From NCBI GenBank assembly GCA_034509735.1, contig JACGWO010000008.1, positions 11,109,864 to 11,173,863 on the forward strand: DNA of 64,000 bases. The letters are read 5' to 3'. The stretch is from Sesamum alatum (taxonomy: Eukaryota > Streptophyta > Magnoliopsida > Lamiales > Pedaliaceae). Under the pieces are notes generated by a model. The model did no database searches and was not told the origin of the DNA. It worked only from the letters and a program-made list of their open reading frames with translations. The first letter of the stretch is position 1; every line of letters begins with the position of its first letter. Shown here one piece after another: positions 35,151 through 47,457 of the stretch. The translations under genes were made by a program, and so were the position numbers.

Positions 35151-37166
35151 TGAAAGGACAAGCGGATCCGCCCGGGAGCGCAAGCGGAAGCGAGCAAGCG
35201 AGAATGGTGCGTAAATTTAAATCAAATTTAAATAAAAGTTTCCCAAGGGGTGTACCCTTGGGTGCTCAACCGGGCGTTCGATGTAGGATGTGTTAATATT
35301 AAAAGCACATAAAACACATAGGGCATAGATGAATGGAAAAGATCTACTAAAGCATAATAAACCGTTACCTTGTAGATCTTACGTGTGCTCGGGTACTTGC
35401 GTTGTTCCTTCACCGGAATGCTCAAAAATCCAAACGTATGGATTCTCCAAAGGTGATCCACACCACACTGAAAGAAACGCACGTTCTCCTTGCTAGAGGA
35501 AAACGGGTTTATGAAGGAATCGGTTTCAGAGAAGAACACTATGAATTAGTGTTCTCTTAAACCTACTTTGTTCTTCCTCTTGATTCAAAATCAAGTGAAG
35601 AGCACTAGTAAAAGAAGAGGGAGATGGTTGAGAGTTAGAGAGAGAGAGAGGAGAGGGGCGAAAAATGTCTTCTTTTTCCTTGAAAAAGATGAATAATGAT
35701 TCTCTTACACAAGGTGTTGTGTACACATATATATACATAATTAATGTGATTATTGGAATGTGTCTAGGTTCATCCAAGGATGTCTAGATACATCCCAAGC
35801 AATCACAATTAATTCTTCAATCAAGCCTACCAACTTTTATGGTATGATCAAATCATATCAAAAGGGAAGGGCTTGATTGGAGTTGATTTCTCTCTTTCAA
35901 AAAGAGATAAGTCAACATACCACCTTGCATGAAACATGGCTGATTCTAGCTTCCTCCAAGGGAGCATTTCGGCCCGATATTTAATCGAATTATTCCCATT
36001 GATCTTTTAATCCAATTAAAAGATCCAAGGGATCAAATTATTCCCATTAATCTTTTAATCCAATTAAAAGATCCAACATCTCAAATTTTCATATTTAATC
36101 GAAAATCCAATTTACCGATTAAACGATGCCCGATACAATATCGGCCCGTCCATCCAATGGACTTTCCCTTAAGTAATCCAATTACTTATTTGTCCTTCGA
36201 GATTGACTCCAAGTCAATCTCTCAACCTCCTCGGTAATTTGTGTATGACCCTTTAGGTTCACCCTCAACTAGACTTGGGCCCGTGTCCCACAAGGGCCCA
36301 TCACCATGGGTGGCCGTCTAGCAATGGTCCATTGCACTAGAGACTAGGTGAATTGGCGTGAACATTTAGGCGCCGATTCGGTCCTTCCGTCTACCATCTC
36401 CCGACCTTAGTCTAGGGTATGGAATTGGGCGTCGGTTCCCATCCTTGACTAGACATCTATGCTTAATATTCGAGACTACGTATGCTTCATTACATCGACA
36501 CAGGAAACCATTCCCTGTTCGACCAACCACTGTGGCCATAGTTTTAAACCGCATGAACGTGTCTCCGAGTGCATAGGAGATACCTCTGTCACATACTAAC
36601 AGGGGACGGATCCTCTTCTTGGAATCCACCCTCCTCGCTACACATTCCGACTACACTAGATAAGGCTTATGATGATCATCTTACAGAATGATCACCTCTC
36701 GCCAGATCCAAGATACAGTCGTCCTGTGCACGCGACTGCCATGATCCCTCAAGTCTGAGGACTACTTCCGTACTATCGGAACTGAGAAAATCCAATCATA
36801 CCGACCAAGCCTCCAAGGCTTCCATATGATGATCCCCGCGAGTCAGACCAGTCGGCTCGATCCCAGTTGACCAACCCATCAAGATCGTGTAGGCGTCCCA
36901 CGCCTGTTGCCGATGAAACACGACACTCATCCAATGAACACGACTCTTGGTGCAAGTCTCAATAGGACTCTCGATGACCTGTCTCGAGGTCCTCGACTTG
37001 GAACGTTTCAAATCCAACTCTAAATCAGTTGGTTTCATGACCACCATCCAATGCGTGGCCCAATTGCACGAGTTGTTAACCGTGGTTTGTGGGCTTTGTT
37101 GCGATATAAGTAAAACACCGTTTTAATAAATGTGAAATGAGCGCAACAAAGTAAGTACCAAAAGTA
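35151..37166 (-). repeat. Element F: A-type LTR lacking its 5' end
   Basis: Intact LTR end (minus strand TGTCCTTTCA) at 35151. The match to solo LTR H stops near 37166, about 110 bp before the expected LTR start. A segment near 35970 is deleted and a 48-bp tandem duplication is present at 35989-36084. Core block at about 36235-36355. Confidence 0.88.
35989..36084. repeat. 48-bp tandem duplication in LTR F
   Basis: Two copies of ATTATTCCCATT(G/A)ATCTTTTAA... with the inverted repeat GATCTTTTAAT/ATTAAAAGATC inside each; period 48 bp. Confidence 0.85.
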
Positions 37167-37958
37167 CCCGCAGTGGATCTATGATCAATCTAGGCTAGCC
37201 TATACTATTACAAAATTATGAATCTCTTATCATTTTAATGGGCCTTTTAATTCCTCTTTGTTCTTTTGCGCCTTCCGTCGTGGTGTCCATCCAACGGTCC
37301 TCTTCTGGGTCTTCATATCCATTGAAGCTTATATGTATTTTAAAATTAAATTAACCTCACAACCTAACTACACTCATTACAACTTAAATTAGAAACTCCA
37401 ATCATAAGTTGGGGGGAGTACATAGAAAGGGAGAAAGCAAGCCTTATTATTTCAAGGCTAAAAAACAATAGAAGGAATAATAAAACAAAGAGGCACACAG
37501 GCCTCACCCAAAAAAAATTAAAACCATATATAAGGGCCATGGACTTTGTGATCATCCTCATTATTTATCCAATAAATAATTAATACATATTTATATTAAA
37601 TATAAACATGCCCAACAAATAAATACATCCAATGCATTTATTAAAATGATATCTAATATCATAAGCAATAACATAATTATATGCAGAAATATATGTACTA
37701 ATAATGCAATTAAAAATGTATATCAAGTATCATACATCTAATGTACAATATTTATTTTTATTTTTTGAAAACTATTTTCAAAGTAATCTAAGACACAATT
37801 TAATTTTAGAAAAATCTAATTTAACTAAAATCAAAACTAGCCAAAATTAATCATTTATAAAAAAACTAGCAGAAATAAGAAATCTAATTTTTAGGAAAAA
37901 TGGCAAAAAGGCACAAAACAGCGCTGCCGACTGGCCATCCCAAACAACCGCGCACGCA
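37167..37958 (-). other. Element G leader, inner part
   Basis: Leader sequence on the minus strand joined abruptly to LTR F at 37166. It contains the ATCCACTGCGGG half of stem-loop 3 at the junction and an AT-rich central part. Its GC-rich block (from about 37915) is interrupted by solo LTR H. Confidence 0.75.
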
Positions 37959-37963
37959 TGCAT
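37959..37963 (-). repeat. Target site duplication of H, left copy
   Basis: TGCAT, repeated at 40197-40201. Confidence 0.92.
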
Positions 37964-40196
37964 TGAAGGACAAGAGGATCCGCCCGGGAGCGCGAGCGAA
38001 AGCGAGAAAAGGGCGTAAATTTAAATCTAATTTAAATAAACGAATCCCAAAGGGTGTACCCTTGGGTGCTCAACCGGGCGTTCGATGTAGGATGTGTAAA
38101 TATTAAAACGTATATAAAACACATAGGGCATAGATGGATAATAAATCAACCAAGGCGTAGTAATCGTTACCTTGTAGATTTAACGTGTACTCGGCTACTA
38201 GTGTTGTTCCCTTATTCCGGAATGCTCACAAATCCAAACGGATGGATTCTCCAAAGGTGATCCACACCACACCGGAAGAAACACACGTTCTTCTTGCTAG
38301 AAAAGAACGGATTTAAGAAGGAATCAGTTTAAGAGAAGAACACTATGAATTAGTGCTCTCTTAAACTTACTTTGTTCTTCTTCTTGATTCAAAACCAAGT
38401 GAAGAACACAAGTAGAGAAGGAGGGAGATGGCTGAGAGATGGTAGAGAGGAGAGGGCTGATTTTTGGCTTCTTCTTTTTCCTAGAAAAAGATGAATTATG
38501 ATTCACTTATACTTGGTGTTGTATATTCTCATATATATACATAATTAATGTGATTATTGGAATGTGTCTGGGTTGGAATGTGTCTAGGTTCATCCAAGGA
38601 TGTCCAGATTCATTCCAATCAATCACCATCAATTCTTCAATCAAGCGTACCAAAGTTTATGGTATCATCAAATCACATACCAAAAGGGAAGGGCTTGATT
38701 GGAGTTGATTTGTCTCTTTCCAAAAGAGACATGTCAACATACCACCTTGCATGAGACATGGCTGATTTTGCTTCCTCCAAGGAGGCATTTCGGCCATGTC
38801 TAGTTATGGGAAGAAGTCCAACTTCTTCTTATTCCAAAATAGGAATTATTTCTCCTCTCGGATCAAATTTAATGGACCGGGTCTTATTGTAATCCAATCA
38901 CGACGAACCCAACATTAAATCCAATTTAATGTCCATTTAAATAATTTCCATTGATTTTTTAATCCAATTAAAAGATCCAACGTCTCAACGTCTCAACTTT
39001 CCATATTTAATCGAAAATCCAATTTACCGATTAAACGAAGGCCCGATACAATATCGGCCCGTCCATCCAATGGACTTTCCCTTAAGCAATCCAATTACTT
39101 ATTTATCCTTCGAGATTAACTCCAAGTCAATCTCTTAACCTCCTCGGTGATTTGTGTGTGACCCTTTAGGTTCACCCTCAACTAGACTTGGGCCCGTGTC
39201 CCACAAGGGCCCGTTACCATGGTGGCCGTCTAGCAACGGTCCATGGCAGTAGAGACTAGGTGAATTGGCATGAACATTTAGGCGCCGATTCCGTACAGGT
39301 ATGATCCTTCCGTCTACCGTCTCCCGGCCTCAGTCTAGGGTATGAAATTGGGCGTTGGTTCCCATTCTTGACTAGGCATCTATGCTTAATACTCGAGACC
39401 ACGTATGCTTTATTGCGTCGACACAGGAAATCATTCCCTGTTCGACCAGCCACTGTGGCCACAGCTTTAAACAGCATGAACGTGTCTCCGAGTGCATAGG
39501 AGATACCTCTGTCACATACTGACAGGGGACGGATCCTCTTCTTGGAATCCACCGTCCTCGCTACACATTCCGACTGCACTGAACAAGGCTTATGATAATC
39601 ATCTTACAGAATGATCACCTCTTGCCAGATCCAAGATACAGCCGTCTTGTGCACGCGACTTCCATGATCCCTCAAGTCTGAGGATTACTCCCGTACTATC
39701 AGAACCGAGGAAAACCAATCATACCGACCAAGCCTCCAAGGCTTCCATATGATGATCCCCTCGAGTCAGTCCAGTCGGCTCGACCCCAGTCGACCAACCC
39801 ATCAAAATCGTATAGGCGTCCCACGCCTGTCACCGATGAAACACGGCACTCATCTAATGAACACGACTCTTGACGCAAGTCTCAATAGGACTCTCGATGC
39901 CCTGTCTCGAGGTCCTCAACTTGGAACGTTTCAGACCCAACTCTAAATCAGTTGGTTTCATGACCACCATCCAATGCGTGGCCCAACTGTACGAGTTGCT
40001 AACCGTGCTCTGTAGGCTTTGTTGCGATAAAAGTAAAACACCGTTTTAATAAATGTGAAATGAGCGCGACAAAGTAAGCACCAGAAGTGACGAATACTCA
40101 TTTTATTCATCACATAATAATATTACATTTACATCGAGTTGTATAATAGGTTACAAATCGCCAAACCTATTGGCTTTCTGGTCACCTATTCTAACA
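37964..40196 (-). mobile_element. Solo LTR H inside leader of G
   Basis: 2233 bp, complete A-type LTR on the minus strand (TGTTAGAATAGGTGACC to TGTCCTTCA) with a perfect 5-bp TGCAT duplication and no internal region. This is the product of recombination between the two LTRs of a full element. Core block at about 39150-39265. Confidence 0.95.
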
Positions 40197-40201
40197 TGCA
40201 T
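40197..40201 (-). repeat. Target site duplication of H, right copy
   Basis: TGCAT, matching 37959-37963. Confidence 0.92.
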
Positions 40202-40565
40202 GGTCCGTCGTGCCCGCGCGCAGCAGTGTGCGCGGTTGGCCAGCATGCGCGCTCCCTGCGAGCAACACTGAGCGCGCACGCACGCTCGCGTGCACTTGGG
40301 CCCCTCTCAACCGACAACTACTGCTACCGTACATTTTTCCAACCTAATCTTTTTTTTAAATTTCTACTATAAAAATTAAAACTAAAACATAAACTAACAG
40401 AAAATCCAATTTTCAAAAAATGCATGGATATCCATAATTAAAAGCAAAATTAACTCATAATCATGTTTAAAACAGTAAAATATACTGGTCGAAAGCAAAT
40501 TAAAAATGTTTAACATGCTCATCACATAACAATACGTTATTCCTAAAGCCACAACACCGAATCGA
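40202..40565 (-). other. Element G leader, PBS-proximal part
   Basis: Continues the GC-rich block (to about 40322) and then AT-rich leader up to the primer site. It has no supported gene. Confidence 0.75.
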
Positions 40566-40577
40566 GCTCTAATACCA
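40566..40577 (-). other. Primer binding site of element G
   Basis: Minus-strand TGGTATTAGAGC, one base off the initiator-tRNA complement, as in B. Confidence 0.8.
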
Positions 40578-40578
40578 C

Positions 40579-42750
40579 TCCAAAAATCGGTACGGCCCTA
40601 GAACGCAAAGGAAACGTAAAATAAAAGAAAGTTTAAAACTGTGTCAAAAGGGTGTTCTCTTTGAATTTCCGGGCGTTTGGTGTTTACCAATGCATCATTA
40701 CATAAATTAAAGATGCTTGCATAAGTGGCTAAAGAAGAAAACAAAAAGATACAAGAAATGAAAATTGAAACATTACCTTTTTGTTTTCTACGTAGAACTG
40801 CAACAAGCATTGTTCCCATTTCGTTCCTTTCTCATTCACTTTAGGATCCAAACTAGAGCCCCTCTAATTTGTCCACACCACACTATGAAATGGAGTCTAA
40901 CTTTATTGCTAGATAGGATTAAACAAAGGAAGAAACAAATCCAATACAAACACTATTGATTAGTGTATTTGGATTGTTTAGGTTCTATACTTTAACCTAG
41001 TTCAAAATAGAACACAAAAAGAAAAATGGAGAAGGTTTTTCCTCTTCAGAAGAGGGGTTCTGGTCGTGAATGATGAATGCAAGCAAGAGAGAGTGGTGGT
41101 TTTGTGTATTGTGTGATTGTAAGTAGTTTCCAAAACCACCTACACACTAATGCACAACATGTACTCAACCTCCAACGATGTTAGTACAATATGTGCACCA
41201 CCTAGCCATCACGGTCAGCCACCTCATTGCGTACATGGAGGATTTTTTTCAACTCCTCTTCCACTTGCTTTAACCCCTTGGGCTTGGACTTCAAGTCGTT
41301 GATCGATTTTGATTTAATCGAATTAAATCAAGACCAAACAAGTTCCATAGGTTACAAATTAATCCAACTAATTTTAAACCTATTGAAATTCACAAATTTA
41401 TTCAATCCAACTAAATAAAATTAAGCCCAATCACTAATTAATTGATCCAATATATTAATTAAACTAAACCCAATAAATCAAGCCAATTAATTTAAAGGTG
41501 CTAAGCCCAAATTCAATTAATCCAATTAATTAAATCTTTGGGCCTCATCAAACGAACTTTCCCCTTAAATGATCCAATCATTTATATTCTCCTCGAATTA
41601 ATTTAATTCAATTAAATTAGTTTGTTTGCTCCAAAATTAATTTCAAATTAATTCCACTACTTCTTAGTGATTTGTGTGTGAATCTTTAAGTTCACCCTCA
41701 GCTAGACTTGGGCTTGTGTCCAAAATAATTTATTAATCAAATTTAATTTAATTAATTATTTTTGATTAGCCATTAATTAGAAACGCTCGTCACCATTGGT
41801 GGGCGTCTAGCAACGGTCCATGGCACTAGAGATTAAGTGAATGTTGGCATGTTTAGACTCCGAGTTTGAGACGGGTACAGTCCTACTATCGACCGTCTCC
41901 TAGCCTTAGTCTAGGACATGAAATTTGGGTGTTGGTTCCCATGCTTGACCAGACAACTATGTTTCATACTCGAGATGCATTTACTCTATTGATCGACGAA
42001 GAAAATCCCTTACTACTCAATCAATTGCTATGGTCATAGACTTTCAGAGTCTAAACCATCTCAAATCGCAGAGGAGACATTACCGTCATATACTGATAGA
42101 GGACAAATCCTTTCTTGTAATCCACCATCCTCAATATGTATTCCGACTGCACTGGACAAGGCTTATAATGACCATATCTCACTATAGAGTCACCTCTCAC
42201 CAGATCCAAGATACCGTCTTCGTATGCACACGAATGGCATGATTCCTCAAGTCCGAGGACTAATACCATACTATCAGAACTGGGAATTCCAGGCATACCG
42301 ACCAAGCCTTCAAGGCTTCTATACGATGATTCACGCGACTCAATTCAGTCAGTCGACTACCTTGCCAACTAACCCACTAAAGTTGCATAGACAACATACG
42401 TCTGGCACCGACAAAACTCGATACTCACCCAATGAATGCACTACTTAGTGCAAGTCTCTGCAGGACACTCGATGTCTAATCTCGGGGTCCTTAACTTAGA
42501 ATGTTTTAGGCCGATCCTGAGGAGTTGATCTCATAGCCACCAACTTGTGCGCAGCTCAACTCCACAGGCTTAACCATTCAATCTGCGGGCATTTGTTGTG
42601 ACGTTGAAATGCTGTTGAACATTAGTAGTAAGCACATCAAATACAAAAGCCATTGACGTTTACTTGATTTACAATATTACTGTCATAAAGATTTACAAAT
42701 AGTTCCCAAAACAACCAATCCAATTGGCTTTCTGGTCACTTATTTTAACA
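40579..42750 (-). repeat. 5' LTR of element G (divergent type)
   Basis: About 2172 bp on the minus strand, from TGTTAAAATAAGTGACC at 42750 to a GATTTTTGGA end beside the primer site. The usual terminal CA is not seen; GGA stands there, so that end may be mutated. It is clearly different from A- and N-type LTRs over most of its length but keeps the core block (about 41665-41840). Confidence 0.82.
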
Positions 42751-43425
42751 AAAAGATCATTTCGCATAAATGAGTCATGCTAATGATCTCCTTAGCACTT
42801 GAGAAGTGGGAAGGACAATATACAATGAAGTTGTCTTAGCTAAAGAAGCTAAGATGAGATCATATATTTAATCGATTAAGAAGTATATCCAAGCTTCATA
42901 AAAGGCCTATTTAGAGCTGAACGTGTGGACTAGTAGGAGGCATTAAGAGAGTAACTATCTAGTGAGCCCATTGGGCGCTGGATAGTGACCGGACTTAGGT
43001 TCTTATGATTTTAAGAGCAATGATATGCCCAAGTTGAGTGGGAGCTCCATCATAACATGTATTCACACTACATGTGCTTTGGGGCGACCTCTTTTGGGAA
43101 GTGACTAAATGAGTCCCTACTTCGCCACTATGTGAGCCGTATTGTTTCTTATACCCCTGGAGACTTTGAACCATATCATGAGGTGAAAGCTTGATGATGC
43201 TACTTTAGTATGATATCCAATCATCGTGTGTGGTTCGGTCTGTCGGAGCATATCTAGGAAAGTTGTCAAGACAAAGCTGATTGATACGAGAGGTCGAGGA
43301 AGAACTAGTTGATAACGAACTTGTGTTCTATGGTTCATAGGTCGGGTGATTGTGTGAAGGGATGAACATGAGATTGAGAAATTGAGATGATAGGTATCAT
43401 GGAGATTTGAGTCAAATATATATAT
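42751..43425 (+). other. Possible copia 3' internal remnant (element L)
   Basis: Plus-strand sequence leading up to a purine tract (43426-43435, GAGTGGGAGA) and LTR L. Short open stretches occur around 42770-42880, but I recognise no domain. The role is inferred from position only. Confidence 0.3.
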
Positions 43426-43435
43426 GAGTGGGAGA

Positions 43436-44227
43436 TGTTTAGGCATTTGGTCGGGTTTGTGGATGCTTGATCTAATATACATCCATATTTGATATAGAGT
43501 TTGAAGTCTCTCAACTCAATGTTGGGATAAGGACTCCTCTAGGATAAACACTATCTAATAAAGTTCGTCGTCTCCCAAATACATGTTGGATAAAGACACC
43601 TCTTGGATAGACCCTTTCTGAGATAGAGTTTATAGTCCCCAATATTTGTATATTAAGATATGAACTCCTCCTAGAGATAAGGTTGAATACACCTAGATAG
43701 GTTACATGGTTATGATCGAACTATACAGAAACACAATAGTGTAATACAACAAATGAGTTGATCACAACACTCTCCCAAGTATACTTTCTCCAAATACCCC
43801 CTCTCTATATTTTTCTCTATGTTTTTTCTGGAGTATCAATATAGACTCCATGAATTTGAGGTGTGCAAATGAGTGGGTTATTCTGGTAGTAATCCACCAA
43901 CGGGGGCAAGGCATATCCGTGGTTTCCACAATATTTGGAGTAAGATCCAACGTGGGAGATATTGAAGATGTTCATGGGAGATCTTTGAAGATGATCGTGG
44001 GGTGATCTTCAAGACAACGATGAAGACGATGTATTCGTGATTCAACCAAGGCATGGGCTTATAAACGAGTCATATCCGAATACATGGATCGACATACTTC
44101 CGCTACTAAAAGTTAATTCGATGCACAATTATGTGCCTATGTAATAAATTAGTTAGTGTGCACATAAATTATTATTTCACACGAGATTGTTTGTTTTATG
44201 TATTTATTTTCTATGTTTTTTCCAACA
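43436..44227 (+). repeat. Putative LTR L, unrelated to the other LTRs
   Basis: Begins TGTTTAGGCATTTGG right after a GAGTGGGAGA purine tract and ends TTTTTCCAACA, typical copia LTR limits. It is about 792 bp. It lacks the core block of the other LTRs. No second copy is in the window, so the limits rest on end motifs alone. Confidence 0.45.
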
Positions 44228-44951
44228 CTCACCAAAGTCCGGCTTAAGGGAGGTTGTTGCAATTTCAAGTCTTCACTCAGCACAACGGTTGCCGTTGTCA
44301 TTTTCAAGTGGAAGCTCGTTCAATTTCCCATTGTGTTTAAATCGCAACTCTCACGTGTTTGCATTGCTTTTCCACACTACATTAGTTACTTAGTCAGCAG
44401 TCAGTTAAGACCGTTGGGCTCCAACTAACGTTAGTTAGTTTAGCTTCACACTGAATTCATTTTTCCCATTTTTTGTCTCTACATAAATACATGTACAAAC
44501 ATTTTGCTTCTTAGATTGAAGAACAGAAATTTCTAAATCTCATGACTTCTCTAGATTACTTTCATGAAGAGGGAGAAAGTGAGTAAAACTTCATTCTAAG
44601 AATTTTTTATTTCTGTAGTTTCTTATTGATATGGTGATATATTTGGGCATAATTAACTCCACATCATTTTCAGTAAGATTTAGTTCTATTGACGAAATTG
44701 AGTTCTCATGACTCTAAAGATCATGAATTCGAACACTGTAACGTATGGGATATTGTTCTACTTCATAGTAGGTGTAGTTCTATTTTATGGTAAATGATTA
44801 GTATAAAATATTATAGTATTGGTCAGTTGTTAGATACAAAATATTTAATATGGATGATTGTGATCAAATTATTCAAAAATAAATAATAGTTCTTAGCTTA
44901 AAAAAAAGAAAGAAAGAAATCCAACCAAATTAAAAGGAAAAGTGAAATTAC
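44228..44951. other. Unassigned 0.7-kb stretch
   Basis: AT-rich with a TACATAAATAC element near 44480 and repeats of GTTAGTTAG near 44430-44445. This resembles the promoter part of a small copia LTR, but no ends are visible. No gene supported. Confidence 0.3.
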
Positions 44952-44954
44952 TAA

Positions 44955-45336
44955 GAGGGTGTTTGGCTAAGCTTAAAAGCTCTTCAAAACATCTTATAAG
45001 ATGTTTGAGAGCTTTTAAAATGTTTGAAATCATTTGACAATATTTTTTTAAAAGAGCTTATAAGATCTCAAAATAAGATGTTTTGGGGCTTATAAGATCT
45101 TTTAAAAAAAGTTAACTTTCCTAACTTTTTTTTAAAAGATCTTATAAACTCTATGCAATTAATAATTAAAAGGACAAAAATAACCTTATTAATTTGTTAT
45201 ATTTCAATTTTACCCTTAACATAATACATACTTTTTTAAAAACAAAAAAATTCTCTCTCTCTCTCTCTTCCCCCGACCCCCCCCCCCCCCTCCCCCTCCC
45301 CCTCCCCCAAGCCCCCAAACCCCCTCTGGCTCTCTC

Positions 45337-45369
<33 letters not shown>

Positions 45370-46356
45370 ATTTTATATATGATCTCTTTCTCATATAACT
45401 ATTACATTAATTACATAATTAATATTAACTTTTAATTATAATAATTATGAAAAAAAATTGCCATAGATGTTATATTTACTGAAAAAAATAAACTTTCAAG
45501 ACATTATAAATTATAATATGGTTAAAAGTAGTCATTGAAATTTAAAATATATATCAATTATATATTTATGTTATCATTCGACTAGTATGAATGTTAATAT
45601 TATTTCGATACAAAAGAGAGATAATAATTTATCAATTTTTAATTTTTATAAAAAGATAACTATTAAATACTTATCTGGAGTTATATTAACATATACTATT
45701 TATGAAAGTATTTTAAAAATATTTAAATATGAAATATGTCAAAAATAGTAAGTTATTTGATTTCAATAGTATAAGGCCCATTTTAGTCATTTTACCAATA
45801 AAAAGATCTTATGATGCCAAACACCGTAACATCTTATAAGATGTTAAAACATCTTATAAGTTTTAACATTTTTTTTTATCCAAACAGTTTAGGAACTTAT
45901 TTTCAAAATAAGATCCAACAACTTATAAGCTCCTAAGTGAAACCAAAAAATCAATTTTGATCAATGAATCAATGAAAAAAAAAAAAAGAGCCTATTTGGA
46001 TCATTCAAAAGTGACACATATTTATCCAGAATATCTTCCCTAAGTGTTTTTGTCTGGATTGATGGGGAGAGATATATGGGGGTCTATATAGGAATTCAGA
46101 GAAAATCCAAAAGTCAGAAAGTTACACAAAAGGGTTTCGAATTAGAATCAATTAGTTTCAATGATTTTAGTAACAAAAGATTTTCTATCAGCCTTTCTGT
46201 AGAGAAAAAGTGGGATCTATAGGAAAAAGAAAACCTTATATTATTGTAACAAATAGGTCGATGGGGAAAATAATACTCCCCACCTTGGAAATGATAAAAT
46301 ATACTAAAAAAAATTGAGTATAAGATGTTTTAAAAAAAGCTTAGCCAAACACCCTC
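44955..46356. mobile_element. Non-autonomous PIF/Harbinger-like TIR element
   Basis: Perfect 20-bp terminal inverted repeats GAGGGTGTTTGGCTAAGCTT, each followed inwards by AAAACATCTTATA-type repeats, flanked by TAA on both sides (44952-44954 and 46357-46359). A 3-bp TWA duplication is the mark of PIF/Harbinger elements. No transposase frame. Internally it has further AACATCTTATAAGATGTT palindromes (about 45828-45870) and a GGTGTTTGG-like inverted motif near 45818, so it may be composite. Confidence 0.75.
45249..45369. repeat. Low-complexity CT / poly-C / AT tract
   Basis: Inside the TIR element: (CT)n, a 14-base C run, CCCTCC repeats, (CT)n again, then (AT)n. Prone to assembly error. Confidence 0.9.
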
Positions 46357-46359
46357 TAA

Positions 46360-46644
46360 ATTGTCTTTAGAATAGCTATCAAATATAGTCATGATAAATG
46401 GATGCCGGACAAGTCGATAAAACTCAAAGACTTACCATTCACTTAAGTCTGTTCATAAATAAGACCTCATTTTCGGGGAGGATGAGGACCTTTTAGAGAA
46501 TCATTAGAGAGAGGAAAATTTTAGCTAGTTTGGCAACTAGACTGTGGAATTGTCAACATACACGCAGAAAAAAAAAATACTATTAACTACAATTTTAATA
46601 ATTATGATTAAAATTTATGATAAATAATTACTATTAATCATGGT
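46360..46644. other. Unassigned flank before gypsy element T
   Basis: AT-rich sequence between the TIR element and the presumed gypsy LTR; no gene or repeat recognised. Confidence 0.4.
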
Positions 46645-47390
46645 TGATGGACTCTAAACCCACCTGGTAAATGAAAGAGCTAGGAATGGACCGCTGAGCA
46701 GGACATCCCAGCAGGCCAAGCTCATCTGACCCAAAATTGTAACACCTTCATCTGTAAGGCCCTTTTTTAATAACTAACCCGGCAAACCCACGAAAAAGCC
46801 TCGTACAGCAAACCTGTCATCAGACTGTAGGATTCACGATGTACAGGTGGTCAACACATGTAGTCATGTCATATTAAAAGATCTCATCCAAGTTCCCAAA
46901 GAGTCGGCCGGACTCCGGAATTTTCTCAGTAGGTAACCACTTTCCGGAAAAAGTGGCAAACCTGGCATGGGTGATTCAAACGGTCATATCTTCTTCAATT
47001 CTTATTCAATTTTCGTGTGATTTATTGGAGAAGATACCCGACTTCTCAAGGTTTCCAATGTCATCTAGCTCTCAACATAATTCCCCCAAATTGGACACAT
47101 GAGCCATTATAAAATGACTAAGTATGTAGTCATTTTTCAAGTAATTCATTCTCTGCTTTGCAACTTCACTATCACACGAATTCTCCCAATTTTTCAGCTA
47201 TTTTTAGCTCATTCACACATGATTTTTCACTATGTAATCACACTCTATCATTATTCCCACTTATTTCAAGTTTTCTTATTTTATTTTATCAGTAAGAACA
47301 TTACTGACTTAAGTCAGAGTGCTAACCCCTTTTTGCAGGTTAGTCCCCCATCAATCTTGGAATTTTTGTGAAGGTCCCTCAACTTTTGTG
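46645..47390 (+). repeat. Probable 5' LTR of gypsy element T
   Basis: Ends in the ACTGACTTAAGTCAGAGTGC...TTTGCAGGT region characteristic of plant Ty3/gypsy Tat-type LTRs, shortly before gag. The start is placed at TGATGGACTC because the sequence after the 3' purine tract begins TGATGA; this limit is weak, and the 3' LTR is outside the window. The exact LTR/PBS border near 47390 is not clear. Confidence 0.4.
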
Positions 47391-47457
47391 GTATCGCTGA
47401 ATTTCTGTACACATCATTGGTGTCGTATATGGGAACACTTGAGCTTTGCTGTGATAA

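Noticed and set aside
44228..44951. Possible host gene promoter and first exon (TATA-like site, short ORFs at 44187-44428)
   Set aside because: No splice or coding support; sequence style fits an LTR fragment equally well, so left unassigned.
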